Notes: a model not told the origin generated them from the sequence alone. A stretch of DNA of 64,000 nt from Brachyhypopomus gauderio (GCF_052324685.1 NC_135213.1:1422146-1486145), one strand, 5' to 3'. Positions 46,535 through 58,405 are shown, numbered from the stretch's first letter. Numbers and translations: made by a program.

Positions 46535-49495
46535 GTGTCTGTTAGCCGCGGCAGGTATAAGAATAACAGGGCGATATGTTTTAAAAATCTAATTAAAATT
46601 AAATTAAATAATCAACGCGAAGTAAGCAGCAATATTAAGCTAAGGCTAGGACTTTTAAACATTAGATCGCTTGCATCAAAAGCTGTGATAGTAAACGAAA
46701 TAATCACAGATAACAGACTAAATGCACTCTGTTTAACAGAGACATGGGCTAGAGTGGACGAATATGTAAGTTTTAATGAAGCAGCTCCTCCTGGATACAG
46801 TTATGTTCATCAGCCCCGTATCACAGGGCGTGGAGGTGGAGTAGCCACAATATATGACATAGATATAGGTTTTACTGTAAAACCAACCACCTCTATTAAC
46901 TCATTCGAGGCTCTGATAGGTGAAATAGGCAATAATCTTATAGGCAATAAAACAAAGCTTAAACTAGTGACCATCTATCGACCGCCGGGTCCTTACTCAG
47001 AATTTCTTAAGGAATTTGCTGAGTTTCTTTCGGAAATAGTCTTAACCATCGAGAGATTTGTAATTGTGGGTGATTTCAACATTCATTATGAAAATGAATC
47101 AGACCCACTGAAAATCGCGTTCGACTCCATACTAGATTCAGTAGGTATAGCCCAAAATGTGACAGGGCCTACCCACCGCTGTAAACACACCTTAGACTTA
47201 ATACTTACTTACGGATTAAACATAGAACATTTGGCAGTCATCCCCCAAAATGACGCCATTTCAGATCATTCCCTACTAATATATGAAATGGCTTTATACG
47301 ATGTACATCAGATGCGCCATACAAAAACCACGCGCACTATCACATCCGACACTGCAGCAACATTTATAAACTTACTACCAGAGCTACCGAACACTATGCC
47401 ACTGCAGCCCAATGAATTAGAACAGGCAACACAACAGTTTTATTACACACTCAGCAATACCTTAGACAGTGTAGCTCCAGTTAAAACAAAATTAATTAGG
47501 GAGAAAAAGCTTGCACCATGGTATGACGACCACACCCGTCTTCTAAAACAGGCAGCTCGAGCAGCGGAGCGAAAATGGAGATCCACCTCACTAGAAGTGT
47601 TTAGAATCACATGGAAAGACGCCATAGTCAAATACAAACATGCCTTAATAAAAGCTAGAGCCGCATACTATTCGACACTAATAGAAAACAACAAAAATAA
47701 CCCTAGATTTCTCTTCGCGACTGTATCAAAACTAACAAGAAATATCAACGACACTAGTTCTAATACAACACTTACACACACTAGCGATGAATTTTTAAAC
47801 TTTTTAAATAATAAAATAGATAATATCCGACTACAGAGTCATAATACATTGCAGCCTAACCTCCAATCCAACCCCAGTAGTTTAGTTATTAGTAACTATG
47901 CATCCAAAAATATTACCGAGCTAAATGTCTTCGATCCTATATCGCAAAAAGAGCTCACAACACTGATTAATTCATCTAAGCCTACATCATGTATATTCGA
48001 CCCAGTTCCAACCCGTCTATTTAAAGACCTACTCCCAGCCATTGCAGGGCCCTTACTTAATATGATTAACTGTTCCCTTAACCTAGGGTACGTGCCCAAA
48101 CAATTAAAATGCGCCGTAATTAGACCCTTGATTAAAAAACAGAATCTAGATCCGCAGATTCTAGCCAACTATAGACCCATTTCTAATCTCCCATTTATCT
48201 CTAAAATTTTAGAAAAAGCAGTTTCCAATCAGTTAAACCACCATCTCCAATCAAATAGTATCCATGAAAAGTTCCAATCAGGATTTAGACCAAACCACAG
48301 CACTGAAACAGCTTTACTCAGGGTAGTGAATGATTTACTAATATCGGCCGATAATGGGCTAGTCTCGTTCCTTGTACTGTTAGATCTTAGTGCAGCTTTT
48401 GATACTGTAGACCACAACATTTTGCTGGATAGACTAGAAAACACGGTAGGTATTAAAGGAGTCGCACTCTCCTGGTTTAGATCATATTTGACTGACCGCT
48501 TCCAATGTGTAAGTGTTAATAATAAAACCTCTAAATCTGTGCAGGTTAAATACGGTGTCCCACAAGGGACAGTCCTAGGACCACTTCTATTCACACTGTA
48601 CATGTTACCCCTAGGCGAGATTATGCATAAGCACGACATCAGTTTCCATTCCTACGCAGACGACACTCAGCTATATTTATCGGCAAAACCCGATGATTTA
48701 GGCGCAAACAGTAAAATAGAGAAATGTGTAGAAGAGATTAAACATTGGATGGCGTGTAACTTTCTAGCACTAAATCCCGATAAAACAGAATTAATAATAG
48801 TTGGGTCTAGGGCTGCGAGAGACAAGATACATAATGTAGCATTGAATCTACATTCTTTTACTATAACCCCCAGCGCAGAGGTAAAGAACTTGGGCGTCAC
48901 AATAGACCCAGATCTCTCGTTCAATACACATATTAATAATATAACTAGGGTAGCGTTCTTTCACTTGCGCAACATTGCCAAAATTAGAAACATATTAAAT
49001 ACTAGTGATGCAGAAAAACTAATCCATGCATTCATATCCTCTCGTTTAGACTATTGCAACAGTCTCTTAGCTGGATGTTCTGGTAAATCGATAAACAAAC
49101 TCCAGCTGGTTCAGAACGCAGCAGCACGAGTTTTAACAAAAACTAAAAAGTTTGATCACATTAGTCCCGTACTATCGTCATTACACTGGCTGCCAATTAG
49201 ATTCCGTATTGACTATAAAATACTTTTATTAACATATAAAACGCTGCATGGCTTAGCTCCAGACTATCTTAGTGAACTTATTGAACAATATAACCCAGCG
49301 CGTTCACTTCGCTCACAGGACGCAGGGTTATTAACTGTTCCTAGGATCAAAAAGATCACAGCAGGTGGAAGAGCCTTTTCTTTTAAAGCTCCACAATTGT
49401 GGAATAATCTTCCTGCCTCTATTCGGGACTCAGACACAGTCTCAATGTTTAAAACTCGATTAAAGACTCATCTGTTTAGTTTGGCCTTTGATTAA
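46535..49495 (+). CDS. LINE ORF2, AP endonuclease and reverse transcriptase
   Basis: About 986 codons, open from a GTG at 46535 with no early ATG; same frame as ORF1 but separated by three stops, so translation probably needs re-initiation or another non-standard start. Domains: apurinic endonuclease (LGLLNIRSL, LTETW, VGDFNIH, SDHSLL), reverse transcriptase (YRPISNLPFISKILEK, SGFRPNHSTETALL, LLDLSAAFDTVDH, GVPQGTVLGPLLF, YADDTQLY) and the C-terminal block LQLVQNAAARVLT with SLHWLPIRFRIDYK. All catalytic aspartates are present. It nicks DNA and copies its own RNA at the target site. Confidence 0.95.
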   Translation: MSVSRGRYKNNRAICFKNLIKIKLNNQREVSSNIKLRLGLLNIRSLASKAVIVNEIITDNRLNALCLTETWARVDEYVSFNEAAPPGYSYVHQPRITGRGGGVATIYDIDIGFTVKPTTSINSFEALIGEIGNNLIGNKTKLKLVTIYRPPGPYSEFLKEFAEFLSEIVLTIERFVIVGDFNIHYENESDPLKIAFDSILDSVGIAQNVTGPTHRCKHTLDLILTYGLNIEHLAVIPQNDAISDHSLLIYEMALYDVHQMRHTKTTRTITSDTAATFINLLPELPNTMPLQPNELEQATQQFYYTLSNTLDSVAPVKTKLIREKKLAPWYDDHTRLLKQAARAAERKWRSTSLEVFRITWKDAIVKYKHALIKARAAYYSTLIENNKNNPRFLFATVSKLTRNINDTSSNTTLTHTSDEFLNFLNNKIDNIRLQSHNTLQPNLQSNPSSLVISNYASKNITELNVFDPISQKELTTLINSSKPTSCIFDPVPTRLFKDLLPAIAGPLLNMINCSLNLGYVPKQLKCAVIRPLIKKQNLDPQILANYRPISNLPFISKILEKAVSNQLNHHLQSNSIHEKFQSGFRPNHSTETALLRVVNDLLISADNGLVSFLVLLDLSAAFDTVDHNILLDRLENTVGIKGVALSWFRSYLTDRFQCVSVNNKTSKSVQVKYGVPQGTVLGPLLFTLYMLPLGEIMHKHDISFHSYADDTQLYLSAKPDDLGANSKIEKCVEEIKHWMACNFLALNPDKTELIIVGSRAARDKIHNVALNLHSFTITPSAEVKNLGVTIDPDLSFNTHINNITRVAFFHLRNIAKIRNILNTSDAEKLIHAFISSRLDYCNSLLAGCSGKSINKLQLVQNAAARVLTKTKKFDHISPVLSSLHWLPIRFRIDYKILLLTYKTLHGLAPDYLSELIEQYNPARSLRSQDAGLLTVPRIKKITAGGRAFSFKAPQLWNNLPASIRDSDTVSMFKTRLKTHLFSLAFD

Positions 49496-49984
49496 TTTGT
49501 TACATATTTACTACATCTCGTATCTTTTCTCCAAGGTTCACCTGGAGAGTAACACTGCAGTCGGAGCCTACAATACCAGCATCGCTGCTCCGACATGGAA
49601 TGAAAGCCTGGCGTTCATCAACAGACATTTACAATGACAATATCAAAACCCAGAACTTTCATTTTTACCTTTACTTAGTCTGATTGTGTGATTTGTGTGT
49701 GGCTTGTGTATTTGTCTGTATTTTGTGTAATTTGTGTGTTAACGGGCCGCCCAATGGAGGATGGGTTCCCTTTTGAGTCTTGGTTCTCCCGAGGTTTCTT
49801 CCTATTCCCCACCATCATAGGGAGTTTTTCCTCGCCACTGTCGCCTTTGGCTTGCTCATTAGGGTTCTGGGCCCATAGTATTGTTAACCTTTTAAATCCT
49901 GTAAAGCGCTTTGTGACATGTGTTGTGAAAAGCGCTATACAAATAAACTTTGATTTGATTTGATTTGATTTGCAGTGTGTATGT

Positions 49985-49988
49985 GGGT

Positions 49989-50019
<31 letters not shown>

Positions 50020-50020
50020 G
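49985..50020. repeat. (TG)n microsatellite
   Basis: Follows the LINE tail. Another CA tract is at 50518-50553. Confidence 0.9.
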
Positions 50021-50516
50021 TCATGCATGTGCAGGCATGTTGGGTTTTCCTATGAGGTAATTTTATTGTTTTTTTTTTTGGTTTTGCGAGACATTATCGT
50101 GCCAGTGAGCAATATGGCTTCACAGGTAATTACAAGGACCAGTTTGTAGGGTCATATAGGTGTTACTACTATAGTAGCTCCTTAAACCATAGGAGACATA
50201 TGATACACACACAACCACCAAGTCATGTCACACACACACACTCACACTTGTCACATAGCAGTGAGGCCTCCTGTGAGCTCGTACCTGCTGAAGAGCCAGG
50301 GAAGACCACACTGATACACACTTGCCTTAGGTATTTACCGCTCTAAAGCTTGTGTGGGTGTGTGTAGAAAATTCCACATCAAATTCAACATCTCTGACAT
50401 ATTTACTTTCATGGCAATATGAGTTATGGGTGCTGTGAGCTATGAGTTCAAAACACCAGACACTGATAAATAAAAATGAGCAAGTTTGTATGTGTATTCA
50501 GTCTGAATCAAACTGA

Positions 50517-50554
<38 letters not shown>

Positions 50555-50895
50555 ATGCACACACAAAAGCTTGGTCACACATCCAGCTTTTATTACCTGA
50601 ACAGCATGAGCCACCATTTAGTTACTCCCTAAAATTCAAATGGGACCAGATTGACTTCATGGAAGCCGAGACTAAGGACACTAGCAGGGATCTACTTAAA
50701 TTTTTACTTTATTGTGCTCAGTTAACCTTTGTTTAAAGAAAAACCCATCTTGCTATGTTGGATAAACACATATTAAGGGAATGTCAGAAAAGCACAGTTA
50801 ACTCAATACAATGTGGTTGTGTGTGTGCGCGCACAAGACCAGTTTAACAAGGAAAACATCACACAAAAGACCATTTAAATGTAATCATAAAAATG

Positions 50896-50901
50896 TTTAT
50901 T
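50896..50901 (-). terminator. Poly(A) signal of the second IER3-like gene
   Basis: AATAAA on the minus strand, about 650 bp after the stop codon at 51549. No closer signal was noticed and no clear AU-rich element precedes it. Confidence 0.5.
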
Positions 50902-51548
50902 GTACAGTCTTTGACTTGATCAACAACAATAAGAGTATATAGTTAAATACAAATCAAGAAGCTCACACATACACACACACATACACACACACTCACGATC
51001 ATCCCCAGACATGCACAGAGGTGTGTACACACACAGACAGGGTCTGAGCAGCGAGGAAATCCCTCCGGCTGCGTGGGAGAGGTTCAGGGCAAGTGTGATT
51101 CATCTCTCCACTTTCTCCTCTCCTGGCCGGGATGTTACGCAAATGCCTGTGGATCTCAGGTTACGGATCTGCACACAGCAGTCTGTGTATGTGTGTGTGT
51201 GTGTGTGTGTACGGGAAGTGCAGCTCAGTCAGTGGAGATTTTCAGTCACAGAGCTACGTATTCACCTCCTGTATGGCGGTGATTGTGCTGGTTGTGTTCA
51301 TGCAGCGGTGCCGTCTGGAAATCCTGGCTTCAGCAAACGGATGATTCCCAACAGTCCAGCGCGTGTGCGCGCGTGTGTGCGTGTAAGTCTGAGCATGTCG
51401 TTGCTCATACACTGACCACCCCACGCAGTAAGTTCTGCCGTCCTTTCTACTGACGTGCCGTCCTGGACGTGTGCGTGTGTGTGTGCGCGCGCGAGTCCGC
51501 ACACATTCCCTTTTCTGGAAACCTCCTCTGCTGGGTCGTTTCCCAGTT

Positions 51549-51953
51549 CTACGCGCTGCATTCTGCCAGTCGCCAGCAGAATTTCGGCTCCCAGCATGGA
51601 GAGGTGCCGGGCTCCGGGGCCCCCAGGGGCTGATCGCTGGCTCCGTCCCCCAACGAGGTGAGCCCATCCTGGGCCTGCTGCTCTAGGGTGCTTTGGGGCT
51701 CCCACAGGTCATCCTCTGTGTAGATTTGCAGGAGGAGCAAGGTGTAGAGGAAGAAAAGCCAGCGGCACGCTGGATCCGTGGCCTCCTTCGGCATGGTCTT
51801 CCTCACTCTAGCTGGGTAGAGCACGCGACGGGTGCGGGGCCTCGTGGCCTGCCGGGAGCAGGGTGGCAGGTGGGGGCAGGGAGCCCACCCTTTACACCCC
51901 CGCAGCAAGCCCACCACGGGGGGCTGTGAGGAAGAGGAGAACGAAGAAGTCAT
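51549..51953 (-). CDS. IER3-like protein, second copy
   Basis: Single-exon frame of 134 residues with a real ATG. The core matches IER3: TRRVLYPARVRKTMP (41-55), a hydrophobic anchor at about 64-77 (RWLFFLYTLLLLQI) and YTEDD. It lacks the upstream E-V/I-F-T-F-D block and diverges completely after residue 85, ending in a Cys/Trp-rich tail. Between ier3 and tor4a on the same strand, it may be a tandem relative of ier3 or a torsin-4A relative that lost its ATPase exon. Expected to be a small single-pass membrane protein; its function is unknown. The alternative, a decaying copy, is possible, but the motif and frame are intact and a TATA-like box and poly(A) signal are in place. Confidence 0.75.
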   Translation of the reverse strand: MTSSFSSSSQPPVVGLLRGCKGWAPCPHLPPCSRQATRPRTRRVLYPARVRKTMPKEATDPACRWLFFLYTLLLLQIYTEDDLWEPQSTLEQQAQDGLTSLGDGASDQPLGAPEPGTSPCWEPKFCWRLAECSA

Positions 51954-52189
51954 CTCTGCAGGAGGGCAAAGGAAGTGGCTCTGTCAAGAGGAAGAAAATG
52001 AGTCTCTTTCTTGTCTTTCCCTCTGTCGCTCTTTCTCTCTGTCTCTCTGGCTATCTCTCTGTGTCTCACCTGCTGCTCTTGTGTTTCTCTTTCTCTTTCT
52101 TTGCGTCTCTTTTTCTGCGTCTCTAGCAGTTGAGCTGCTCTTTTGTTCTCTTAGTTGTCGTCTGATCTCCTCTGCAGCATCACCCCATC

Positions 52190-52197
52190 TTTAAATA
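52190..52197 (-). promoter_or_regulatory. TATA-like box of the second IER3-like gene
   Basis: TATTTAAA on the minus strand, about 240 bp before the start codon; this would give a purine-rich leader of about 210 nt. Confidence 0.4.
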
Positions 52198-52209
52198 CAC
52201 TTGAGGTAG

Positions 52210-53930
52210 AAATGGCCTCCACCCACACCACAGATGATTGGTTGGCGAAGTTATTTTTAGTGCCAAATACAAATGGCTTCTGTTCTTGTAGCATCACTCA
52301 CCTGACTCTGTGCTGTTGCCTCCCTCATTCTCTCATTCCTCTCATTCCATTCAGGCATTCCCTAAACATTGTACTTACTGAGATGTTGAACTCGCACAGA
52401 TCAGTCGCAAAACCATCCTGAGGTGCCGTGTCCATTGTTCCAATGTCAGAACCTGCAGTAGTGGTTTCACACACTTTAACTTTTGATGTGCTTGAACAAG
52501 TTGGTTAGTCTTCTTCAGCATAACCACATTGTGTGAGCTCTGTATGTTTTAGTGTTTGGGTGGTTAAAGTCAGGGTTGGGTTGGGGTGGTGTTTAGGGTG
52601 AGGACGGGTGGTGGTTAGGATCGGGGTGTTTATGGTCAGGGCGGTTGGTGTTTAGGGTCAGGGTGGATGGTAGGCTGGGGGTTTGGGTGGTGTTTAGGGT
52701 CAAGGTGGATGGTTGTTAGGCTTGAGGTTTGGGTGGTGTTTAGGCGTCAGGTTGGATGGTGTACAGTGTTGCATGAAATTTTGCATGTTCACGTATAGTG
52801 TTGGAGGAATTCTCAACGTGTTCATGAATAGTGTTGGAGGAAACTACAGATGTTGCTATGAAGGTCTCGAGTTGTTTTTTTTAGTTTTTTTTTTAATAAG
52901 AATATATTGTTAATAGCATCTGCTATAAACACGCTTTCTTTATAAAAGTCTGTATTTGTTAACAGCATCTGTTCTATAAACATGTTGTCTTTATAAAGGT
53001 TTGGTATTTGTTATGCAGGCCTTGCGTTATACTGCTTAATGAACTTCTGCACTAAACTGTTCACGAACCCCAGTTGTGTCCGCCTCTTGTGAGGGTGTTT
53101 TTGAGTGTTTTTTTGTTTGGATATGTTAGCGTGCAAACTTTCCTAGCAACAGCCGTAGTCAGGTTGCTGGCTGGCAGAGAAAATTAGCTACACTCACGCA
53201 TCCACCCTTTTCTTAACACCTTCCTCCACATCCACATCAATCCCACCAGCCCAAAGCTGCCTCTCCCCCAGTTTCGGCCTGGAGGCGGGAAACCACGGCC
53301 AAGAGTCAAGCACAGTTCACTGGAAACCCGGCTACTGTTCATACCTGCTTGCAAGGCAAAACCCTGCAGAAATTCTGTGACCTTTGTGCTTTTTGCAGCG
53401 CTACGTGAAATGGCTGGTCCCAGATCAGTTTATGAAGCTTGTAGTCAGGGGCTGGCTCCTTCACTCTCTTCCACAATTCATTTGCAGGCCTCAGATCAGC
53501 TGCTTCGGGAGGTTCATGGTCCTGTATGTCTGGTTGAGCTCGTTGGCATGTCTCCCATTACCTGTCACAAACACAACCACAAGGCTTCCCTCTCTGCTAT
53601 TTTTAGTGCTGACCATCTCAACCAACCCTCGGGCACCGGAGGCACTCTGACGGTTGTTTTTCCTCTTACACATGTTTGCGGGGGGGTGGTCAGCAGATCC
53701 TTCATGAACGTCACATCTCTGCACCAGCTGCTGTGATTTACATAGCGTGGTCCAATGTCGTGCCTTTGTAATGTTTTCGCAGGCCCTTTTGTAAACAGGG
53801 TTTCAAAAATGTAGTCATACCAGATAAACGTTTTAAACATGAATACGGAGTCACAAGCCGGTGCTAAACGAGCATATGTCATTCCCACTGATTCACTATG
53901 TAGTGAGCAAGTTGTTTGGGCATTGTTTAT
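52210..53930. other. Non-coding stretch
   Basis: Contains a degenerate GGTGGTGTTTAGGGTCAGGG repeat at 52555-52760. Frames at 53377-53736 have no known domain. No transposon ends recognised. Confidence 0.45.
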
Positions 53931-53934
53931 TTAG

Positions 53935-54140
53935 GAGAGGTTAGGGGTGAGATTAGAAGAAGTTAGGAGTGAGATTAGAAGAGGTTAGGAGTGAGAATAT
54001 GAGAGAAGTTAAGAGTGAGATTAGGAGAGGTTAGGAGTGAGATTAGGAGAGAAGTAAGGAGTAAGATTAGGAGAGGTTAAAAGTGAGATTAAGAAAGGTT
54101 AGGAGTGAGATTAGGAGAGGTTAGGAGTGAGGCAGACGTT
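53935..54140. repeat. 22-bp minisatellite
   Basis: About nine copies of GTTAGGAGTGAGATTAGGAG AG. Confidence 0.92.
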
Positions 54141-54220
54141 AGCAGAGAGAATTCACTTTGCCTTCCTGAAAACACACACACACAACAAGACATTCATGCA
54201 CAGACACATTCACAAATCTA

Positions 54221-54221
<1 letters not shown>

Positions 54222-54261
<40 letters not shown>
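54222..54261. repeat. (CA)n microsatellite
   Basis: Pure dinucleotide tract. Confidence 0.9.
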
Positions 54262-54263
<2 letters not shown>

Positions 54264-54526
54264 TTCCCCTCCCTCTGTCCATAACAACCTCTCCCCATGC
54301 ATTCAGATACCTGGTGTTAAGGACAGCTAACACTGCCTCTTGGGGCTCACTGTGACATCAGGAAACATCCAGAGAGAGAGCACAAGAGAAGGAACAAAGC
54401 TCCTCACCACACAATCCTCTCTTCTCCACACAATCCTTTCTTCTCCACACAAAGGTCTTCTCTCTGTTCTAGTGTTGCACTTTCTGGGGTGTGTCTTTGG
54501 TTAAGTGGAGCCTCTCTGCATGTGTG

Positions 54527-54631
<105 letters not shown>

Positions 54632-54639
54632 ACATCGTG

Positions 54640-55924
54640 ACTGCGTGGGCCACTTCTTATGGTTCCGAGAAGCTCCTGTCACAATGTTTTTAAACCCAAA
54701 AGTGTTAACATCTTTGCCCTCAGTGTATACAGATTCTGTAACAAACACCATCTATTATATGCTGAACCTTTCTGTCTGACCATATAGACATCTGTTAAAT
54801 TTGGGGTTACACTCAACAATCTTTACCCTAATTTTATCTCCAATTATCACAATTTTATCTCAGATTACCCTGATTTTAGCTCAGATTAACCTGATTTTAG
54901 CTCAGATTGCCAGGCTGCACAAGTCTGTGCTGGCCGGCAGAGGGCTACAGTTCTCAGGTCAGTCTGAACTGACAGTTAGACAGTTGGAGACAGGACTTAG
55001 TAATGTTTGCAAACTCAGACCTTTTGTCTCATGTTTCAGAGCATGTGAAGTATATCATATATTAGATTTTTTTAGCCTGACAAAAATTAAATACAGGAAA
55101 TAAAAACAGACTGTGCTGACTCCGCCTCCTCGCCCATGACCTCACCCATGACCTCATCCACAGGAATCTCTCACGTTTCTTTCATTTTGGCTCAACGCAA
55201 ATGGTGGCGCAGACAATGACAGTGGCAAGCTGTTGTACTTCCCTGTTTAACCTGCATCTCCTAGGTAACGTGAGGTGGGTGTGTTTTGGGGCGTGTTCGG
55301 TTCATTTCAGCAACAGGTTGAAGCTGCACAGAATGTGATCCATATTTATATAATCTTTACATAATCCGTTACAACTTTAAAAGTTCTGTACTGTGCCAAA
55401 GGCTATGAGACATGTAACAAACACTGTGCCCATGGCAACAATGCACAACACATCCCAAATTATTCCTGTGCCCCAAACACTGACTCAGGTTTTCAGTCTA
55501 AATATGGACCAAAAGGCCTATAGTTGAGATGACAGTGACACCACTACATCTGGCCATCTGCACCAGAACGAGCCTCTCTGGATGGTCTTACTGTCCTGCT
55601 GTAGAGGGCATGTTCCTTATTACTGTCCCCCTATAAAGGGGGTGCAGAGTGTCTGATATAAGTACTGTTCAGTTATGGAATGTCTGGGATAGTTTGTTTC
55701 TGTTTAATTGCATTGGGGGGAGGTGTAACTAAAGCTGATTCATGCTAGCATGGCTTTTATGAACACTGAGTGCAGCTAAATGAAAGGACTTCTCCCTACT
55801 GTCAAATCACAAGCTCAATTAAGGGCCTTCATCCAGGAATGCAGACATGCTATTTCTGTCCAATTAATGTGAAATTTCAGAAAGCCAGAGTTGAGGGAGT
55901 GGTGGATGAAGTGGTGCAGGTGAA

Positions 55925-55925
<1 letters not shown>
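54640..55925. other. Non-coding stretch
   Basis: Nothing recognised except short ATTTTATCTCAGATTA-type duplications at 54830-54910. Confidence 0.45.
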
Positions 55926-55929
<4 letters not shown>

Positions 55930-55988
<59 letters not shown>

Positions 55989-55997
55989 TGTGTGTGC

Positions 55998-56040
<43 letters not shown>
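55930..56040. repeat. (TG)n microsatellite
   Basis: Tract with two GCGC interruptions. Confidence 0.95.
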
Positions 56041-56042
<2 letters not shown>

Positions 56043-56284
56043 CGGGTGCTATTTGCGTGACACACTCCTGGCTCTCCTGGGCCTGCAGGGTGTCGTGCTG
56101 TTATATTTGGAGTGAGAAAACAGGAGCCTCTGGCTCAGGTGGAGTACATTTGAGTTTGAACATTTATCTCCAGTGGTAACTGCACGGTGTCAATCACAGA
56201 GCCCAGAACATACCGTGCAGGAATTCAGCACACACCAGCATTCTTTACTGACTGATCATGAAGCCAGCAGAATGTCTGGGGTGT

Positions 56285-56515
56285 GGTGGAGCATCTCAGG
56301 TGATCTCCTCAGTATGAGGAGCAGAGAAGTCTGATGGAGCATCTCAGGTCATCTCCTCAATCTGAGGAGCACAGACGTCTGATGGAGCATCTCAGGTCAT
56401 CTCCTCAATCTGAGGAGCACAGACGTCTGATGGAGCATCTCAGGTCATCTCCTCAGTATGAGGAGCAGAGAGGTCTGATGGAGCATCTCAGAGGATCTCC
56501 TCAGTCTGAGACAGA
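56285..56515. repeat. 48-bp minisatellite
   Basis: Nearly five copies of CTGATGGAGCATCTCAGGTC followed by ATCTCCTCAATCTGAGGAGC and ACAGACGT. 48 is a multiple of three, so the array is open in frame without being a gene. Confidence 0.93.
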
Positions 56516-56519
56516 ATGA

Positions 56520-57400
56520 CAGAACATCACTACAGTCGGACAGAATGCGGTGTCACTGCAACCAAAAATGATGCTATGTCACTACAGTCGGACAGCGCTC
56601 TATGTCACTACAGTCGGCAGGGTCACTACAGTCGGACAGCACTCTATGTCCCTACAGTCAGACAGCACTCTGTCACTACAGTCGGCGGGGTCACTACAGT
56701 CGGACTGCGCTCTATGTCACTACAGTCGGACAGCACTCTATGTCACTACAGTCGGCAGGGTCACTACAGTCGGACAGCGCTCTATGTCACTACAGTCAGA
56801 CAGGGTCACTACAGTCGGACCGCGCTCTATGTCACTACAGTCGGACAGGGTCACTACAGTCAGACAGGGTCACTACAGTCAGACATCGCTCTATGTCACT
56901 ACAGTCAGACAGGGTCACTACAGTCGGACAAGGTCACTACAGTCGTACATCGCTCTATGTCACTACAGTCGGACAGGGTCACTACAGTCGGACATCGCTC
57001 TATGTCACTACAGTCAGACAGGGTCACTACAGTTGGACAGGGTCACTACAGTCGGACATCACTCTATGTCACTACAGTCGGACAGGGTCACTACAGTCGG
57101 ACATCGCTCTATGTCACTACAGTCGGACAGGGTCACAACAGTCGGACAGGATCACTACAGTCAAGACGGGGACACTACAGTTGGACAGAGCTGCATGTCG
57201 CTGCAGTCAGACAGTGTTGCTACAGTCAGACAGGATTGTACATCATTACCGTAAGACTGAATGTTCTGCCAGTACAATAAGACAGGATGCTACATTTAAG
57301 ACATTATATCACTACAGTAAGACATGACACTTTGCTACATAAAGATGCTACATCACTACAGTAAAACAGAACACTACATCGTTACAGTAAGACAGCACAC
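56520..57400. repeat. CACTACAGTCGGACAGGGT satellite just 3' of tor4a
   Basis: About forty units, of a basic 19-bp form and a 26-bp form (with CGCTCTATGT), decaying towards CATCACTACAGTAAGACA after 57240. All three plus-strand frames stay open for more than 230 codons. It begins within 200 bp of the tor4a stop codon on that gene's downstream side. Confidence 0.95.
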
Positions 57401-57592
57401 TGAAGACCAATGTAGTCATATTGTCATTCTTTAATGTTAGAGGCTGTGAGAGTAAACAACATATACAGTTCACTGCTGAAGAGAAATAAAAATTTTATGG
57501 TAATAATAAAATGAACTTTCTCTCTGTCTGTCTCTCTCTCTATCTCCTTAACAGTCTGTCTTATTCTGTCTTATGCTTGCTGTCTGTCTTTC

Positions 57593-58405
57593 TCACAGGA
57601 GATTGACCTTGGCCACCACCTGTTTGCAGCCAGTCTTTGCGTACTGCTTCCCTCCTGCGCTGTGATAGGCCAGCTCCTCTGCCAGTCTCTCCACATGGCC
57701 GGGATCAGGGTAGAACCCCTCATCCGTCATTTCCTCCAGGAAGCACTGCACCACATGACCTCGTTCCAGCAGAGACAGTGGAATAAGCTCCACCCCCGGC
57801 TCCGCCCACAGTGGGTGCAGCTGGGCGAGTGTGTTCCGGACTAGTCCAGCAGCCCCGGGGGCGGAGCCGTTCCGGAGGAGGTGTGCCGTGATCTCCCTCT
57901 CACCCAGTGTGCTGAGGAGGACATAGACGACGTTCGGGAACTCAGCCCGCTGCGGCTGCAGGAGCTCGTGCAGAGTGTCCAGTAGCGCCGGCCGCAGAAG
58001 CTCCGCCTCGTCTAGGACAACCAGCGGGATGAGCTCCGCCCCCTCCGCCAGCGCCGCCATCTCCTCCACTCGTCCTGCGAGGACGGAGGCGCAGTGCTCA
58101 GCTCTGTCCTGCAGGGGGCAGTGGTGTAGGGAGAAGTACTGCACCACAAGCTCCGCCCCCACCGTAGAGCGGAAATGGCGAGCCAGCAGGCGTCCCAGGT
58201 GGCTCTTCCCCACGCCGGACGCACCGTGCAGTGACAGCACTAGGGGGCGCTGGTGGGCGTAAGTAGACAGGTAGTCCCTCAAGTGGTACATCAGTGACTG
58301 TAGCGCCTCCTGCTGGCCAAATACTTCCCTGTGCAAGGTGCGCTCCAAACCCTCTAGGTCATACTTCTCTATGTGGTCATCCAGGTTCTCTATGGCATTA
58401 TATAC
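57593..58405 (-). CDS. tor4a: tor4a exon 2: AAA+ domain
   Basis: Acceptor CATGGTAG|GTATATAATG after a pyrimidine tract, 270 codons, stop TGA at 57593-57595. Phase 0 join after the CAG codon of exon 1. Confidence 0.94.
   Translation of the reverse strand, partial: VYNAIENLDDHIEKYDLEGLERTLHREVFGQQEALQSLMYHLRDYLSTYAHQRPLVLSLHGASGVGKSHLGRLLARHFRSTVGAELVVQYFSLHHCPLQDRAEHCASVLAGRVEEMAALAEGAELIPLVVLDEAELLRPALLDTLHELLQPQRAEFPNVVYVLLSTLGEREITAHLLRNGSAPGAAGLVRNTLAQLHPLWAEPGVELIPLSLLERGHVVQCFLEEMTDEGFYPDPGHVERLAEELAYHSAGGKQYAKTGCKQVVAKVNLL

Larger units (their letters stand above)
45340..49975 (+). mobile_element. Full-length L2-type LINE with both frames open
   Basis: Order: GC-rich leader from about 45340, ORF1 (esterase), ORF2 (endonuclease and reverse transcriptase), a 3' UTR with GGAGTTTTTCCTCGCCACTG and GCCTTTGGCTTGCTCA (a hallmark of fish L2 3' ends), and a tail of TGATT repeats at 49949-49972. 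TGCAGTG stands on both sides (about 45335 and 49973), a candidate target duplication. Not truncated and with no disabling stop, so a young and possibly active copy. Confidence 0.9.

Noticed and set aside
56516-57327. Three plus-strand frames of 230-250 codons
   Set aside because: Products of the CACTACAGTCGGACAGGGT array; periodic, no domain.
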